Counted from the stretch's first letter, positions 24,240-33,741 are shown. The stretch: 64,000 nt of DNA from CAVQJU01 sp963712905 (GCA_963712905.1 CAVQJU010000002.1:62001-126000), one strand, 5' to 3'. The notes: a model not told the origin generated them from the letters alone. A program made the numbers and translations.

Positions 24240-25944
24240 ATGAAGAACGCCATGCGCGCCATTCTGTGCGGGGCCGCCTTGTGCGCCGCCGCGTGCTCGA
24301 GCCAGGCGCCGCCGCCTCCTCCCGCCACGTCTGTCGCGTCTGCCCCAGGCCCGGCGCTCGCGCAGCTGCCTGATGTCGACATGACCGCGGTGCTCGCCCA
24401 CACGAAGATGTTGTCGTCGGACGAGTTCGAGGGCCGCGCCCCGGGAACCGACGGTGAACGCCGCACGGTGGACTACCTGGTGAGCGAATTCACGAAGGCC
24501 GGGCTGAAGCCAGGCAACACCGACGGCACATTCGTCCAGAAGGTGCCGCTCGTCGGCATCACGCCGACGCCGGTGCCGCTGGTCCTGCGCAAAGGCGAGC
24601 GCCGGCAGACGCTGAAGTGGAAAGACGATTTCGTCGCGTGGACCAAACACGTCGCCGACTCCGCGAGCATCGACGCATCGGAGCTCGTGTTTGTGGGTTA
24701 CGGAGTCGTGGCGCCCGAATTCGGCTGGGACGATTACAAGGGCGTGGACGTGAAAGGCAAGACGATCGTCATGCTGGTCAACGATCCGCCGGTCGCGGAT
24801 GCCGCCAACCCCGGCGCGCTCGACGCGAAAGTCTTCGGCGGCAAAGCGATGACGTACTACGGCCGCTGGACTTACAAGTACGAGATCGGCGCGGCCAAGG
24901 GCGCTGCCGGCGTGCTCATCGTCCACGAGACCGGTCCGGCCGGCTACCCCTTCAAGATTCTGCAGGACAGCAACACCGGCGAGAAGTTCGACCTGGTCAC
25001 CCCCGACAAGAACATGGGACGCGCCGCCATCGAAGGCTGGATGACGCTCGATCAGACGAAGAAGCTCTTCCAGATGGCGGGGCAGGATTTCGAGGCGCTG
25101 AAAAAGCAGGCCGCGACGCGCGAGTTCAAGCCCGTCGCCCTGGGCGTGACGGCGTCCATGACGATTCGCAACACGCTCAGGACAATCGAGTCCTCCAACG
25201 TCGTGGCGAAGCTCGAAGGCGCCGACCCGGCGCTCAAGGACGAGTACGTCGTCTACACGGCGCACTGGGACCATTTCGGCAAGAGCGCCGAGGGAGATTT
25301 TCCACGGCGCGCGCGACAACGCGTCGGGAACGGCGGCGCTCGTCGAGATGGCCAGGGCGCTCAAGAAAGCGTCGCCGGCGCCGAAGCGGTCGTTTCTCTT
25401 CGCAGCGGTGACGGCCGAGGAGCAGGGACTGCTCGGATCGCAGTTCTACTCGGTGACGCCGATCTATCCCCTGGCCAGGACGGTCGCCGAGATCAACATG
25501 GATGAGTTGAACGTGAACGGCCGCACGAAGGACCTCACGCTGATCGGGTATGGTGCCTCCGATCTGGACGACTACGCGCGCGAGGCCGCCGGCGAACAGG
25601 GACGCACCGTGCACGCGGACGCGGAGCCCGAAAAGGGCTACTACTACCGGTCCGACCACTTCAACTTCGCCAAGCAGGGCGTGCCGGCGCTCAACCCCGA
25701 TTCGGGAACCGAGTTCCTCGGCAAGTCCCCGGAGTACGCCCAGAAGGTTCGCGACGACTGGACCGAGCACAAGTACCACACGCCCGCGGACGTGATCACG
25801 CCCGAGTGGGACCTGACCGGCGCGGCCGAGGATCTGAAGCTGCTGCTCGCGGTCGGCTACCGCGTGGCGCAGGCGGCGAAATACCCGGAATGGAAGTCAG
25901 GGAACGAGTTCAAGGCGACGCGCGAGGCGATGCTCAAGCGGTGA
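24240..25944 (+). pseudogene. M28 family zinc aminopeptidase lipoprotein, one frameshift
   Basis: The joined product would be about 567 residues. It has a lipobox ending LCAAAC (Cys19), a Pro-rich linker, a PA-like insert (about 150-310), and an M28 catalytic domain. Zinc ligands are all present once the frames are joined: His in YTAHWDH, Asp in ARDNASG, Glu-Glu in TAEEQGLLGS, Asp in NMDELN and His in RSDHFNF. The frame breaks between GAG GGA GAT and TTC CAC at about 25293-25301, beside a T4 run. One extra base there would explain it, so mutation and sequencing error both remain possible. It would act as an exported peptidase. Confidence 0.8.
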
Positions 25945-25947
25945 CGT

Positions 25948-26084
25948 CAGGGGTCAGGGGGTCAGGTGATCAGTGATCGGTGATCAGTGGTTAGTGACTG
26001 GCGACCGCGACCGCCGACCGCCGACCGCCGACTGCCGACTGCCGACTGCCGACTGCTGACTGCCGACTGCCTGACTGCTGACTG
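25948..26084 (+). repeat. Tandem heptamer tract (GACTGCC) before a membrane-protein gene
   Basis: GTGATCA-type units change into more than ten degenerate CCGACTG/CTGACTG heptamers, ending 2 bases before the ATG at 26087. It therefore replaces a normal leader. A second tract of the same unit in the same orientation precedes the next gene (26483-26564). Confidence 0.8.
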
Positions 26085-26086
26085 AC

Positions 26087-26485
26087 ATGATGCGTGTTCG
26101 CGGCTGGCTGCTGGTGTTGTGCGTGCTGCTCCTCGTGTGGCAGCCGATCGGCCTGTCGCTGACGATCGCGGGCCGGCTCGACAGCCTGTCGCTGCGCGGA
26201 CCCGGGTTCGCGGTCGTCCTGGCGGCGCGTTTTCTTGCCGCGGCACTGGGCATCGCTGCCGGGCTGTCGCTGATGCAGCGCCGGCCCGGCGCAGTCACCC
26301 TCGCCAGAGCCTCTCTGATTTTCTCTGCCGCGATTGACGTGCTCGTCTACGCCACGCCGTGGTACCCCAACAACCGTCCGCCCGGCGACGCGCCGCTGTT
26401 CCTGATTGGCTCCCTGATGTACTACGCGCTCTGGCTCGGGTATCTGTCGCGCTCGAAACGCGTCGCCTCGACATTCAACGGCTGA
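26087..26485 (+). CDS. Small membrane protein of unknown function
   Basis: 132 residues with about four hydrophobic helices: an N-terminal one (WLLVLCVLLLVWQPIGL), two central ones, and a C-terminal one before a basic SRSKRV. The loop PWYPNNRPPGDAP is polar and proline-rich. The overall shape and the final YLSRSKRVASTF resemble small DUF2569-like membrane proteins, but I cannot assign a family. The last three residues reach into the following heptamer repeat. It lies isolated between two repeat tracts. Function unknown. Confidence 0.6.
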   Translation: MMRVRGWLLVLCVLLLVWQPIGLSLTIAGRLDSLSLRGPGFAVVLAARFLAAALGIAAGLSLMQRRPGAVTLARASLIFSAAIDVLVYATPWYPNNRPPGDAPLFLIGSLMYYALWLGYLSRSKRVASTFNG

Positions 26486-26564
26486 CTGCCGACTGGCTGA
26501 CTGCCGACCGCTGACTGCCGACTGCCGACTGCCGACTGCCGACTGCTGACTGCCGACTGACTGA
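26483..26564 (+). repeat. Second GACTGCC heptamer tract
   Basis: About eleven degenerate CTGCCGA/CTGACTG heptamers run from the end of the membrane-protein gene to 1 base before the ATG of the phosphatase gene at 26566. Orientation is the same as at 25948-26084. No inverted arm is present. Confidence 0.8.
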
Positions 26565-26565
26565 T

Positions 26566-27003
26566 ATGCATCTCATCCTCGTCCATCACGGCGACGCCGT
26601 CGGCCCGGAAGTCGACCCGCAGCGGCCGCTCTCGGAGCGCGGACGCCTGGCGGTCGAGCGCCTGGCCCTCGGCGCGGCGTCGCGAGGCGTAAAGCCCGCC
26701 GTCGTATGGCACAGTGGCAAACTCCGCGCGAAGCAGACGGCGGAGGCGTTCTGGCGGGCCTGCAACCCGTTCGCGGAGTTCTCGGCGACCCGGGATCTGC
26801 AGCCTGAAGATTCCCCCGAGTGGATGCGCGACCGCCTCCGCGCGGAGGCCAGGGACGTGCTCATCGCCGGCCACTATCCACACCTGCCCGGCCTGCTCGC
26901 GCGGCTGTTACCCGGCAGCGCGTCATTTCCGCCGCACGGCGTCGTCGCGCTCGTCACGGAAGACGAAGGGGAGACGTGGGCGGAAGAGTGGCGGGACACG
27001 TGA
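26566..27003 (+). CDS. SixA-like histidine phosphatase with altered RHG motif
   Basis: A 145-residue member of the histidine phosphatase (phosphoglycerate mutase-like) superfamily, of SixA size. SixA removes phosphate from His of phosphotransfer domains. The N-terminus reads MHLILVHHGDA: the nucleophilic His8 and Gly9 are in place, but the Arg that normally precedes it is His. The following LSERGR, WHSGKLRAKQTAE and the second catalytic His in LIAGHYPHLPGL are conserved. Loss of that Arg may weaken or retune catalysis. A repeat tract separates it from the gene upstream, with no partner gene. Confidence 0.75.
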   Translation: MHLILVHHGDAVGPEVDPQRPLSERGRLAVERLALGAASRGVKPAVVWHSGKLRAKQTAEAFWRACNPFAEFSATRDLQPEDSPEWMRDRLRAEARDVLIAGHYPHLPGLLARLLPGSASFPPHGVVALVTEDEGETWAEEWRDT

Positions 27004-27155
27004 AGGCGCAAGGTGCTGACGCGTGGGATCGTAAATGTGCTGACGGGCCGGATCACGCAACGTGCGAACTCGTAGGAACACCATGTGCTTCGCGCGATCC
27101 GAGCGCGTTGCAACCGTGACCGCCCAGCACGTTATGTGATCGCTGGCGCAGCACC

Positions 27156-28601
27156 CTACAGCTCCCTCGCGTTTTCCACCAACAAGTCCAGTGCCCGTTT
27201 GATATGCCGTTCCGTCGTGTCCAGGTGGCCAATCGCGAGGCGCAGCGCGACGCCCTCGCGCAGTTTCGTGTGAGACAGGAATACTTCGCCGGTCTGATTG
27301 ACCAGATCGAGCAGCCGTTCGTTGGCGGCGTCGAGCTCCGCGGGCGGGAGCTGTCGATCGGCGGGATTCCACCGGAAGCACACGACGCTGAAGGGAACCG
27401 GCGCCAGCCGCTCGAAGTCCGCGTGCGCGTCCACCCACGCGGCGAACACCTGCGCGAGCCGGATGTGTTCGGACAGCCGCTCGCGAATTGACCGCGCGCC
27501 GAACGATCGAAGGATCATCCACAGCTTCAGCGACCGGAACCGGCGGCCGAGCTGGACGCCGGTGTCCATCAGGTTCCTGGCGACGCCCCCAGGGCCGCCA
27601 GGTTCGTCCTCCGCCGTCTGCAGGATGTGCTCCGGCGTGAGCGAGAACGCCGAGCGCAGTACGTTCATGCGCCGGCAATACAGCACGCTGATGTCAACCG
27701 GCGCGAACAACCACTTGTGCGGGTTGACGACGAGGGAATCCGCGCGGCCGGCTCCATCGAGGATGTGCGTGTGCGACGGCAGCATCGCGGCCACCCCCGC
27801 GTACGCGGCATCCACGTGCAGCCAGAGCCCTTCCTTCTCGCAAATGCCTGCGACGTCCGCGACCGGATCCACGCTCGTCGTCGACGTCGTGCCCACGGTG
27901 GCGACGGCCGCGATCGGCAGGAGGCCGGCCGCACGATCCTCGGCAATCGCATCGCGCAGGGCGTCCGGCCGCATCCGGTACGCGCCGTCGACCGGGATCC
28001 GCCGCAGTGACTGATGGCCGAGGCCGATCGCGATCACGCCCTTGTCGATCGACGAATGCGCCTGCTCGGAGCAGTAGACGCGCAGCCCGGGAAGATCGCG
28101 GCGTCCGGCAAGGCCGCGCACGCGCACCTGGTCAACGGCTGCCTCCCGGGCGGCGAGCAGCGCGTGCATGGTCGAGATCGACGCCGTGTCGTAGATCACG
28201 CCCTCAAAAGCCGGAGGCAGGCCGATCAGCTGGCGCAACCAGTCGAGCGACACGGCTTCGAGCTCCGTGGAGGCCGGCGACGTACGCCACAACATCGCCT
28301 GCTGGTTGAGCGCCGCCGAGAGGAACTCCGCCAGGATACCGGGCGGGCTGGCGGTGATGGCGAAGTAGGCGAGGAAGCCGGGATGATTCCAGTGCGTCAG
28401 GCCGGGCACGAGCACGCGCTCGAAGTCGGCCATGATCGCGTCGAACGGTTCGCCCTCTTCCGGCGCGCTGGCAGGCAGCGCGGCCGCGATGTCACCGGGC
28501 CTGGCGCGGGATAGAACGGGGTAGCGTTCGACGTGCTCGAGGTAGTCGGCGATCCACTCGACGAGCTCGTGGCCGTGGCGCCGGAAATCTGCCGGGTTCA
28601 T
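27156..28601 (-). CDS. PLP-dependent aromatic amino acid decarboxylase family protein
   Basis: 481 residues, typical for group II (DDC-type) decarboxylases. It has the substrate region LTHWNHPGFLAYF, SPASTELE, EQAHSS with the stacking His182, the PLP-binding HVDAAYAG (Asp264) and the Schiff-base Lys296 in NPHKWLF. Such enzymes remove CO2 from aromatic amino acids (Phe, Tyr, Trp, DOPA) to give amines. Substrate specificity cannot be read from these motifs. It stands alone with a 150-base gap downstream and family B hairpins upstream. It might supply amines to oxidases such as the one at 8664, but they are not adjacent. Confidence 0.85.
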   Translation of the reverse strand: MNPADFRRHGHELVEWIADYLEHVERYPVLSRARPGDIAAALPASAPEEGEPFDAIMADFERVLVPGLTHWNHPGFLAYFAITASPPGILAEFLSAALNQQAMLWRTSPASTELEAVSLDWLRQLIGLPPAFEGVIYDTASISTMHALLAAREAAVDQVRVRGLAGRRDLPGLRVYCSEQAHSSIDKGVIAIGLGHQSLRRIPVDGAYRMRPDALRDAIAEDRAAGLLPIAAVATVGTTSTTSVDPVADVAGICEKEGLWLHVDAAYAGVAAMLPSHTHILDGAGRADSLVVNPHKWLFAPVDISVLYCRRMNVLRSAFSLTPEHILQTAEDEPGGPGGVARNLMDTGVQLGRRFRSLKLWMILRSFGARSIRERLSEHIRLAQVFAAWVDAHADFERLAPVPFSVVCFRWNPADRQLPPAELDAANERLLDLVNQTGEVFLSHTKLREGVALRLAIGHLDTTERHIKRALDLLVENAREL

Positions 28602-28615
28602 GCCCCGACATGATA

Positions 28616-28667
28616 GTAGCGTCCGCCTTCAGGCGGACGCCGACGGCCGGCTGAAGCCGGCCGCTAC
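28616..28667 (+). repeat. Double-hairpin repeat, family B
   Basis: GTAGCGTCCGCCTTCAGGCG... and GGCCGGCTGAAGCCGGCCGC form two adjacent stem-loops with TTCAG/CTGAA loops, bracketed by GTAGC/GCTAC. A second copy in the opposite order is at 36567-36620. It sits in the gap between the decarboxylase start and the glycine-zipper gene's end. Confidence 0.85.
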
Positions 28668-28676
28668 GCGTGAGTT

Positions 28677-29669
28677 TTACCGCTCGCTGACGACGGTCAC
28701 CGGCGAGAGTAGCCGGATCGTCATCGGTTCGCCCGAGTGCAGGGTGGCCACGCTGCGGTCCCCGGCTGCCACGACGCCCGCACCGGCGCCTGCGCCGGCC
28801 ATCCCGCCAATAGCCGCACCCTTCCCGCCGCCGATGATGGCGCCCAGGATGGTCCCGGCGACCGCGGCCCCGCCCATCTTCTTAGCGGTGTCGTTGCCCG
28901 GTGACGAGCCTTCGCGAATCACCGCGTCGGTCGAAATCTGCAGCCGCGTCCCGTCGCCCAGCACGACAGTCTGGAACCGGATGGCGATGCGCCCGCGCTC
29001 CTTGAACTTGCCGCCGTGCTCGACCTGCGACACCGTGCCCAGCGCGCGCGCGCCGGCCGGAATCGCCACGCGGTTGCCGACCTTCACGTCGCGGGTGACG
29101 CGCGCTTCCACACGGTCCTCGACCCGCGCGCGATCGCTCGAGACGGTCGTCTCGCTCTGCAGGCCGATGACGGAATCCGCCGAGACGACGAGCTCCTCGT
29201 AATGTACCTGGCTCTTCTGTTGCGCTTCAGGAAGCGCCGACGGCTCCTGGCCGAATCGCTCGACGGTTTCGAGCGGGCGCGCCGGCTGCGGCGCGGGGGG
29301 CTCGGGCGGGGGTACCACGGCGGGCGCCTGCGCGGGCGCGGCGTTGCCCGGCCAGCTGCGTTCCACGGGAGCCGGGGACTCGGTACGGGCCGTCTGAGCC
29401 GGTGCAGCCCGCTCCTCACGCCTGGGCGCGGCCGGCGCCGCGGCGGGCTTTACGGCCGGCTTCGCCGGCGGAGGCACCCGCGGCACGATGGCTTCGGTTT
29501 CCTGGACAGGGCGCTCGGCGGACGCCACCGAGGTCGAATCCGCTGAGGGCGCGATGGCCGCGGGGGCAGGAGAAGTGGCGTTCTCGCGGAGCGCCAGAAA
29601 GCCGCCAGCTCCGGCAGTGATGATGCACGCCGCGGCGACGAGCGCGAACGCGAGCTTGTTCGAAAACAT
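28677..29669 (-). CDS. Envelope protein with Ala/Pro-rich stalk and glycine-zipper C-terminus
   Basis: The 330-residue protein starts with a signal anchor (LAFALVAAACIITAGAGGFLAL), then about 120 residues very rich in Ala, Pro and Glu. A beta domain with IPAGARALGTVSQVEHGGKF and VVLGDGTRLQISTDA follows, resembling VirB10/TrbI-like beta folds. A glycine zipper (GAIIGGGKGAAIGGMAGAGA) precedes the C-terminal strand. It is probably exported and spans or coats the envelope. ATG 29669 is preferred over 29798 because AAGGAG lies 7 bases upstream and the signal anchor then starts the protein. I know of no function. Confidence 0.65.
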   Translation of the reverse strand: MFSNKLAFALVAAACIITAGAGGFLALRENATSPAPAAIAPSADSTSVASAERPVQETEAIVPRVPPPAKPAVKPAAAPAAPRREERAAPAQTARTESPAPVERSWPGNAAPAQAPAVVPPPEPPAPQPARPLETVERFGQEPSALPEAQQKSQVHYEELVVSADSVIGLQSETTVSSDRARVEDRVEARVTRDVKVGNRVAIPAGARALGTVSQVEHGGKFKERGRIAIRFQTVVLGDGTRLQISTDAVIREGSSPGNDTAKKMGGAAVAGTILGAIIGGGKGAAIGGMAGAGAGAGVVAAGDRSVATLHSGEPMTIRLLSPVTVVSER

Positions 29670-29759
29670 GACCTGACTCCTTGCCCTCCCCATCTCAGAG
29701 CAAGCGCCGTACCTCTGGCTCGGGTCCCGAATCCCGTCAAGTGGCCCCGCAACCCACTG

Positions 29760-29888
29760 ACAACGCTGCAATTTACAGGATCGCGCCCCGGAAGCCAAGC
29801 GGCCGGGTGTCCCATCCCAGTGAACGTGTCCTGCGCCGAGAGGACAGGGGAGACCCCCGCCAGGGGCCTCGGCTGGGTGCAGCGTTGT
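29760..29888. repeat. Eleven-base perfect inverted repeat bracketing an intergenic segment
   Basis: ACAACGCTGCA (29760-29770) and its exact reverse complement (29878-29888) enclose 107 bases in the divergent gap between the glycine-zipper gene and the M14 gene. The enclosed part includes a second stem (GCCGAGAGG facing GGCCTCGGC). It could be a small mobile element or a structured leader. The right arm ends 11 bases before the M14 start. Confidence 0.4.
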
Positions 29889-29899
29889 AAACTCGCGCG

Positions 29900-32620
29900 A
29901 TGACCTGGCGTTGCGCCACGCGCTGCGGCGCGATCGTCTCGCTGGTCGTTTCGGCAGCCGCGTCCGTAGCTCATCTTCGCGCGCTTGGCGGCCAGGTTGT
30001 ATCTCCCTTACGAATCGACGCCGAGTACACGCGGATCATCCGCCAGAACCTGGACGATCCGCGGATGACGACCGAGCTTGTCGATCACCTGCCTGCGTCC
30101 GACAACGTCCCGACACCACTCACGTTCCTCGGACGCACCGTCGGTACTCCCGGCGAGCTGACGTACGCGAAGGATATCGCCCGCTACTACCGGGCGCTGG
30201 CCGCCGCGTCTCCCCGCGCGAGGTTCTTCACGATCGGCACGTCGGAAGAGGGCCGTGACATCGTGATGCTGGCGATTGCGGACGAGGAGACGATGACGTC
30301 GCTCGACGCGTATCGCGGCCGGCTCGGCGCGTTGACCGATCCCAGGCGCACGACCGACGCCGAGGCGAACCAGCTGGTGAAGTCGGCGAAGCCGGTCTAC
30401 TGGATCACGGGCGGCATGCACTCGCCCGAAACCGGGGGGCCCGAGACGCTGATCGAGCTCGCGTATCGCCTGATCGTCGAGGACACGCCGTTCGTGCGGC
30501 ACATCCGCGCCAACGTGATCACGCTCATCACGCCCGTGCTCGAGGTCGACGGCCGCGAGAAGCAGGTGGACACGTACTACTTCAACAAGCGGCGCGCTCC
30601 AGGCGACGTCAGGCTGCCGCTCGTGTACCGGGGCCGCTACGTCGCCCACGACAACAACCGTGACGGCATCGGCCAGTATCTCGAGCTGACGCGGGCCGTC
30701 ACGAGCACGACGCTGGCCTGGCATCCGACGGTCGTCCACGACCTCCACGAAACGCAGGCCTACCTCTACGTGTCGACCGGGACGGGTCTGTACAACCCCG
30801 ATCTCGATCCGATTGTCCCTCACGAGTGGTGGACGCTCGCGGACAACGACGTGCGCGAGATGACGCGTCGCGGCGTGCCGGGCGTGTGGACGTGGGCGTA
30901 CTACGACGGGTGGATGCCGAATTACATGTTCTTCATCGCCCACACCCACAACGCGATCGGACGGTTCTACGAAGTCCAGGGATACGGTCCCGATCCGTAC
31001 ACCGTGCGCCTGGACAGGGCCGCGACCAGCCGCGAGTGGTTCCGTCCGCTCCCGCCGGCTCAGACGATCAAGTGGGGGCCGCGCAACACCGTCAACATCG
31101 AGCAGTCGGCGCTGCTGCTTTCCCTTCAGCACGTCGCCGACCATCGCGAGACGTATCTCGACAACTACTGGCTGAAGAACAGACGTTCTGTCGAAAGCGG
31201 CCGAGCCGGCCCCACGTTCGCGTGGGTGATTCCGGCCGGCCAGCGCCGCGGCGGGGACGCGGCCGATGCCGTCAACGACCTGCGCCGCCAGGGTCTCGAG
31301 ATTTCGGTCGCGTCGGCGCCGTTCGGGGCGGGCAGTGTCGCCGTGAAAGCCGGCGACTTCATCGTCCGCGCCGACCAGCCATTCCGCACGCTGGCCGCGA
31401 TGTACTTCGCGATCCAGCGGTTCCCGGCGGGCGGTCAGGCCTATGACGACACCGGGTGGACGTTTCAGCTGCTCCGCGACATCACCGTGATCCCGATCAC
31501 CGACGCGAGCATCCTGAATCGCGAGATGACGCCGCTCGTCGGCGATGCGGTGGCACGCGGCGGCGTGCTCGAGGGGGCCGGGCCGTTTCTCGTCGTCGAG
31601 CACACGGCGGACACGCACCTCGCCGTGTTCCGGTTCAGGAACGCGAACATCAAGATGAACGCGGCCGAGCAGGATTTCGAGATCACGACCGCGAACGGTT
31701 CGAGGAGAATGCCCGCCGGATCGATCGTCATCCCGAACGCGGACCAGGCGAACCTGGCGCCGCAGCTCGAGGCGCTGGGCCTCGCCGCGTGGGCGCTGCC
31801 CGCTGCGCCGGCGGTCGCGACGCACGACCTCGACGTACCGCGCGTCGGCTACGTCCACAGCTGGACGCGAACGCAGGACGAGGGCTGGTGGCGCGCCGCG
31901 TTCGACGCGTACGGCGTCCCGTACATGTACTTCGCCGATCAGAAATTGCGGGACGGAAACCTGCGCGCGAAATACGACGTCATCGTGTTTCCCAACGTCG
32001 GCGGATTGGCTGCGAGCCAGGTTGGCGGCCTCGCCCTGAGCGGCAGCGCGCCGCTCCCGTACAAGCGGACCGCCGAAACGCCCAATTTGAGCCCGCTGGA
32101 CTCGAGCGACGACATCCGCGGCGGCATGGGCCCGGAGGGCCTGGACGAGCTCGCGAAGTTCGTGCGGCAGGGCGGGACGCTGCTGACCGAAGGCTCGACG
32201 GCGGCCCTGTTTCCCGCGTACGGTGTCTCTACAGGGACCGCGGCCGAGGACGTCCCACCCGACCAGCAGCACGGCGCCGTGCTGCGAGGGGTCTTCACCG
32301 ACAGGCGGAGTCCGATCGCGTACGGATACGATAAGGCGGACCTGCCCGTGTACTTCAATCAGACGCCGTTGCTGTCGGTCGACCCGAAGGCCGGGCGCTC
32401 CCGCGTGATCATGCGATTTCCGCAAAACCCGGACGACATCCTGCTCTCGGGATCGCTCGCGAACGGCCGGCGGCTGGCGAACCGGCCGCTGCTCGTCGAC
32501 GAGCGGATCGGGAGCGGCCACCTGGTGATATACGCGCTTCGGCCTTTCTGGCGCTGGCAGACGCAGGGCGCCTATCCGCTGGTCTTCAACGCCATTCTGA
32601 ATTGGAACGATCTCGATTGA
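29900..32620 (+). CDS. Large secreted M14 zinc carboxypeptidase-like protein
   Basis: 906 residues. A signal sequence is followed by an M14 domain (about 90-400) with zinc ligands His174 and Glu177 in GGMHSPETGG and His283 in VHDLHETQ, then a substrate-side NNRDG motif. The second half (about 560-900) includes a class I glutamine-amidotransferase-like fold (VGYVHSWTRTQDEGWW, VIFPN-type strand VIVFPNVGG). This architecture is common in Acidobacteriota and Bacteroidota exported peptidases. It likely degrades peptides outside the cytoplasm. TTGA overlap couples it to the glycine oxidase gene. A second protein of the same architecture is at 52583-55135. Confidence 0.85.
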   Translation: MTWRCATRCGAIVSLVVSAAASVAHLRALGGQVVSPLRIDAEYTRIIRQNLDDPRMTTELVDHLPASDNVPTPLTFLGRTVGTPGELTYAKDIARYYRALAAASPRARFFTIGTSEEGRDIVMLAIADEETMTSLDAYRGRLGALTDPRRTTDAEANQLVKSAKPVYWITGGMHSPETGGPETLIELAYRLIVEDTPFVRHIRANVITLITPVLEVDGREKQVDTYYFNKRRAPGDVRLPLVYRGRYVAHDNNRDGIGQYLELTRAVTSTTLAWHPTVVHDLHETQAYLYVSTGTGLYNPDLDPIVPHEWWTLADNDVREMTRRGVPGVWTWAYYDGWMPNYMFFIAHTHNAIGRFYEVQGYGPDPYTVRLDRAATSREWFRPLPPAQTIKWGPRNTVNIEQSALLLSLQHVADHRETYLDNYWLKNRRSVESGRAGPTFAWVIPAGQRRGGDAADAVNDLRRQGLEISVASAPFGAGSVAVKAGDFIVRADQPFRTLAAMYFAIQRFPAGGQAYDDTGWTFQLLRDITVIPITDASILNREMTPLVGDAVARGGVLEGAGPFLVVEHTADTHLAVFRFRNANIKMNAAEQDFEITTANGSRRMPAGSIVIPNADQANLAPQLEALGLAAWALPAAPAVATHDLDVPRVGYVHSWTRTQDEGWWRAAFDAYGVPYMYFADQKLRDGNLRAKYDVIVFPNVGGLAASQVGGLALSGSAPLPYKRTAETPNLSPLDSSDDIRGGMGPEGLDELAKFVRQGGTLLTEGSTAALFPAYGVSTGTAAEDVPPDQQHGAVLRGVFTDRRSPIAYGYDKADLPVYFNQTPLLSVDPKAGRSRVIMRFPQNPDDILLSGSLANGRRLANRPLLVDERIGSGHLVIYALRPFWRWQTQGAYPLVFNAILNWNDLD

Positions 32621-33741
32621 ACCCTTCCGGTCCCTCCAACATCATCGTCATCGGCGCCGGCGTCGTCGGGTGCGCCGTGGCCTTTGAGCTGTCGCGCCGC
32701 GGTGCGGCGGTCCGGATGATCGATGACCGGCCCCCCGGAATGGGCTCCACGCAAGCGTCGGCCGGCATGCTGGCGCCGTTCACCGAATCCAAGGATCGCA
32801 ACGACGCCTTCCTCGAGCTCGCCGTGCGCAGCCTCGACTTGTACGACGGGTTCGTCACGCGCGTCATGTCGGCGTCCGGCGCGGTGATCGGCTACCAGCG
32901 GACCGGCACGCTCGAGGTGGCCACGACCGGCGAGCACATGGCGGATCTCGAGGGTCTCGCCGATCGGTTGAAAGGCCGAGGCGTCGCGCTCCGCCTGCTC
33001 GATGCGCACGCCGCGCGAGCGGAGGAACCGCATCTGAGCGCGGACGTCGCCGGCGGCCTGCTCATCGAAACGCACGGCTTCGTGAACGCGGGCGAGTTGA
33101 CGCGTGCACTGGCGACGGCCGCCCGCTGTCACGGCGCCAGCGCGATCGAAGGGGGGCGGGCGAGAAGGATTTCCCGCGGTCCAGGTGGCGTCGTGGTGGA
33201 GACGTCCAGCGGGTCGCTGTCGGCCGATGCTGTCGTGCTGGCCGCCGGCAGCTGGTCCGCGCAGCTGGAAATCGAGGGCGTCGCCAGGCCGCCGGTCCGT
33301 CCGGTCCGCGGCCAGTTGCTGCACCTGGCGTGGCGCGGCAGGGGCATGCGCCGCGTGCTGTGGGGGGAACGCTGCTACATGGTGCCGTGGCCGGACGGCA
33401 CCCTGCTCGTGGGCGCGACGATGGAGGAGGTCGGGTTCGACGAGCGGACAACGGAGTCAGGTGTGCACGGGCTGCTCGAGGCGGCGTGCGCGCTCGTGCC
33501 CGAGGCGGCCGACGCCGGCCTCATCAGCGCACGAGCCGGCCTGCGCCCGGGCAGTCCCGACGCGATGCCTATTGTCGGGCCGTCGCGCGCGATGGAGGGC
33601 CTCATGTACGCCACGGGTCACTTCCGCAATGGCGTCCTGCTCGCGCCCGTCACGGCGCAGCTGGTGGCCGACGCGATGTTATCGGGCCGAATCGACCCCG
33701 CGCTCGAAGCCATCGGTCCACAACGGTTCGAGGGGCTGTGA
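32617..33741 (+). CDS. thiO: Glycine oxidase-like FAD enzyme
   Basis: A 374-residue DAO-family flavoprotein with the ThiO pattern: NIIVIGAGVVGCAVAFELSR, STQASAGMLAPF, GFVNAGELTRAL, and GLRPGSPDAMPIVGPS before the C-terminal FAD loop ATGHFRNGVLLAPVTAQL. ThiO oxidises glycine to iminoacetate for thiazole synthesis. No thiS or thiG lies nearby, so a related amino-acid oxidase role is possible. The start is TTG 32617 overlapping the previous stop; an in-frame TTG at 32602 is an alternative. It overlaps the next small gene by GTGA. Confidence 0.8.
   Translation: MNPSGPSNIIVIGAGVVGCAVAFELSRRGAAVRMIDDRPPGMGSTQASAGMLAPFTESKDRNDAFLELAVRSLDLYDGFVTRVMSASGAVIGYQRTGTLEVATTGEHMADLEGLADRLKGRGVALRLLDAHAARAEEPHLSADVAGGLLIETHGFVNAGELTRALATAARCHGASAIEGGRARRISRGPGGVVVETSSGSLSADAVVLAAGSWSAQLEIEGVARPPVRPVRGQLLHLAWRGRGMRRVLWGERCYMVPWPDGTLLVGATMEEVGFDERTTESGVHGLLEAACALVPEAADAGLISARAGLRPGSPDAMPIVGPSRAMEGLMYATGHFRNGVLLAPVTAQLVADAMLSGRIDPALEAIGPQRFEGL

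Noticed and set aside
25948..26564. Heptamer tracts as a CRISPR array
   Set aside because: Units are 7 bases with no spacers and there are no cas genes.
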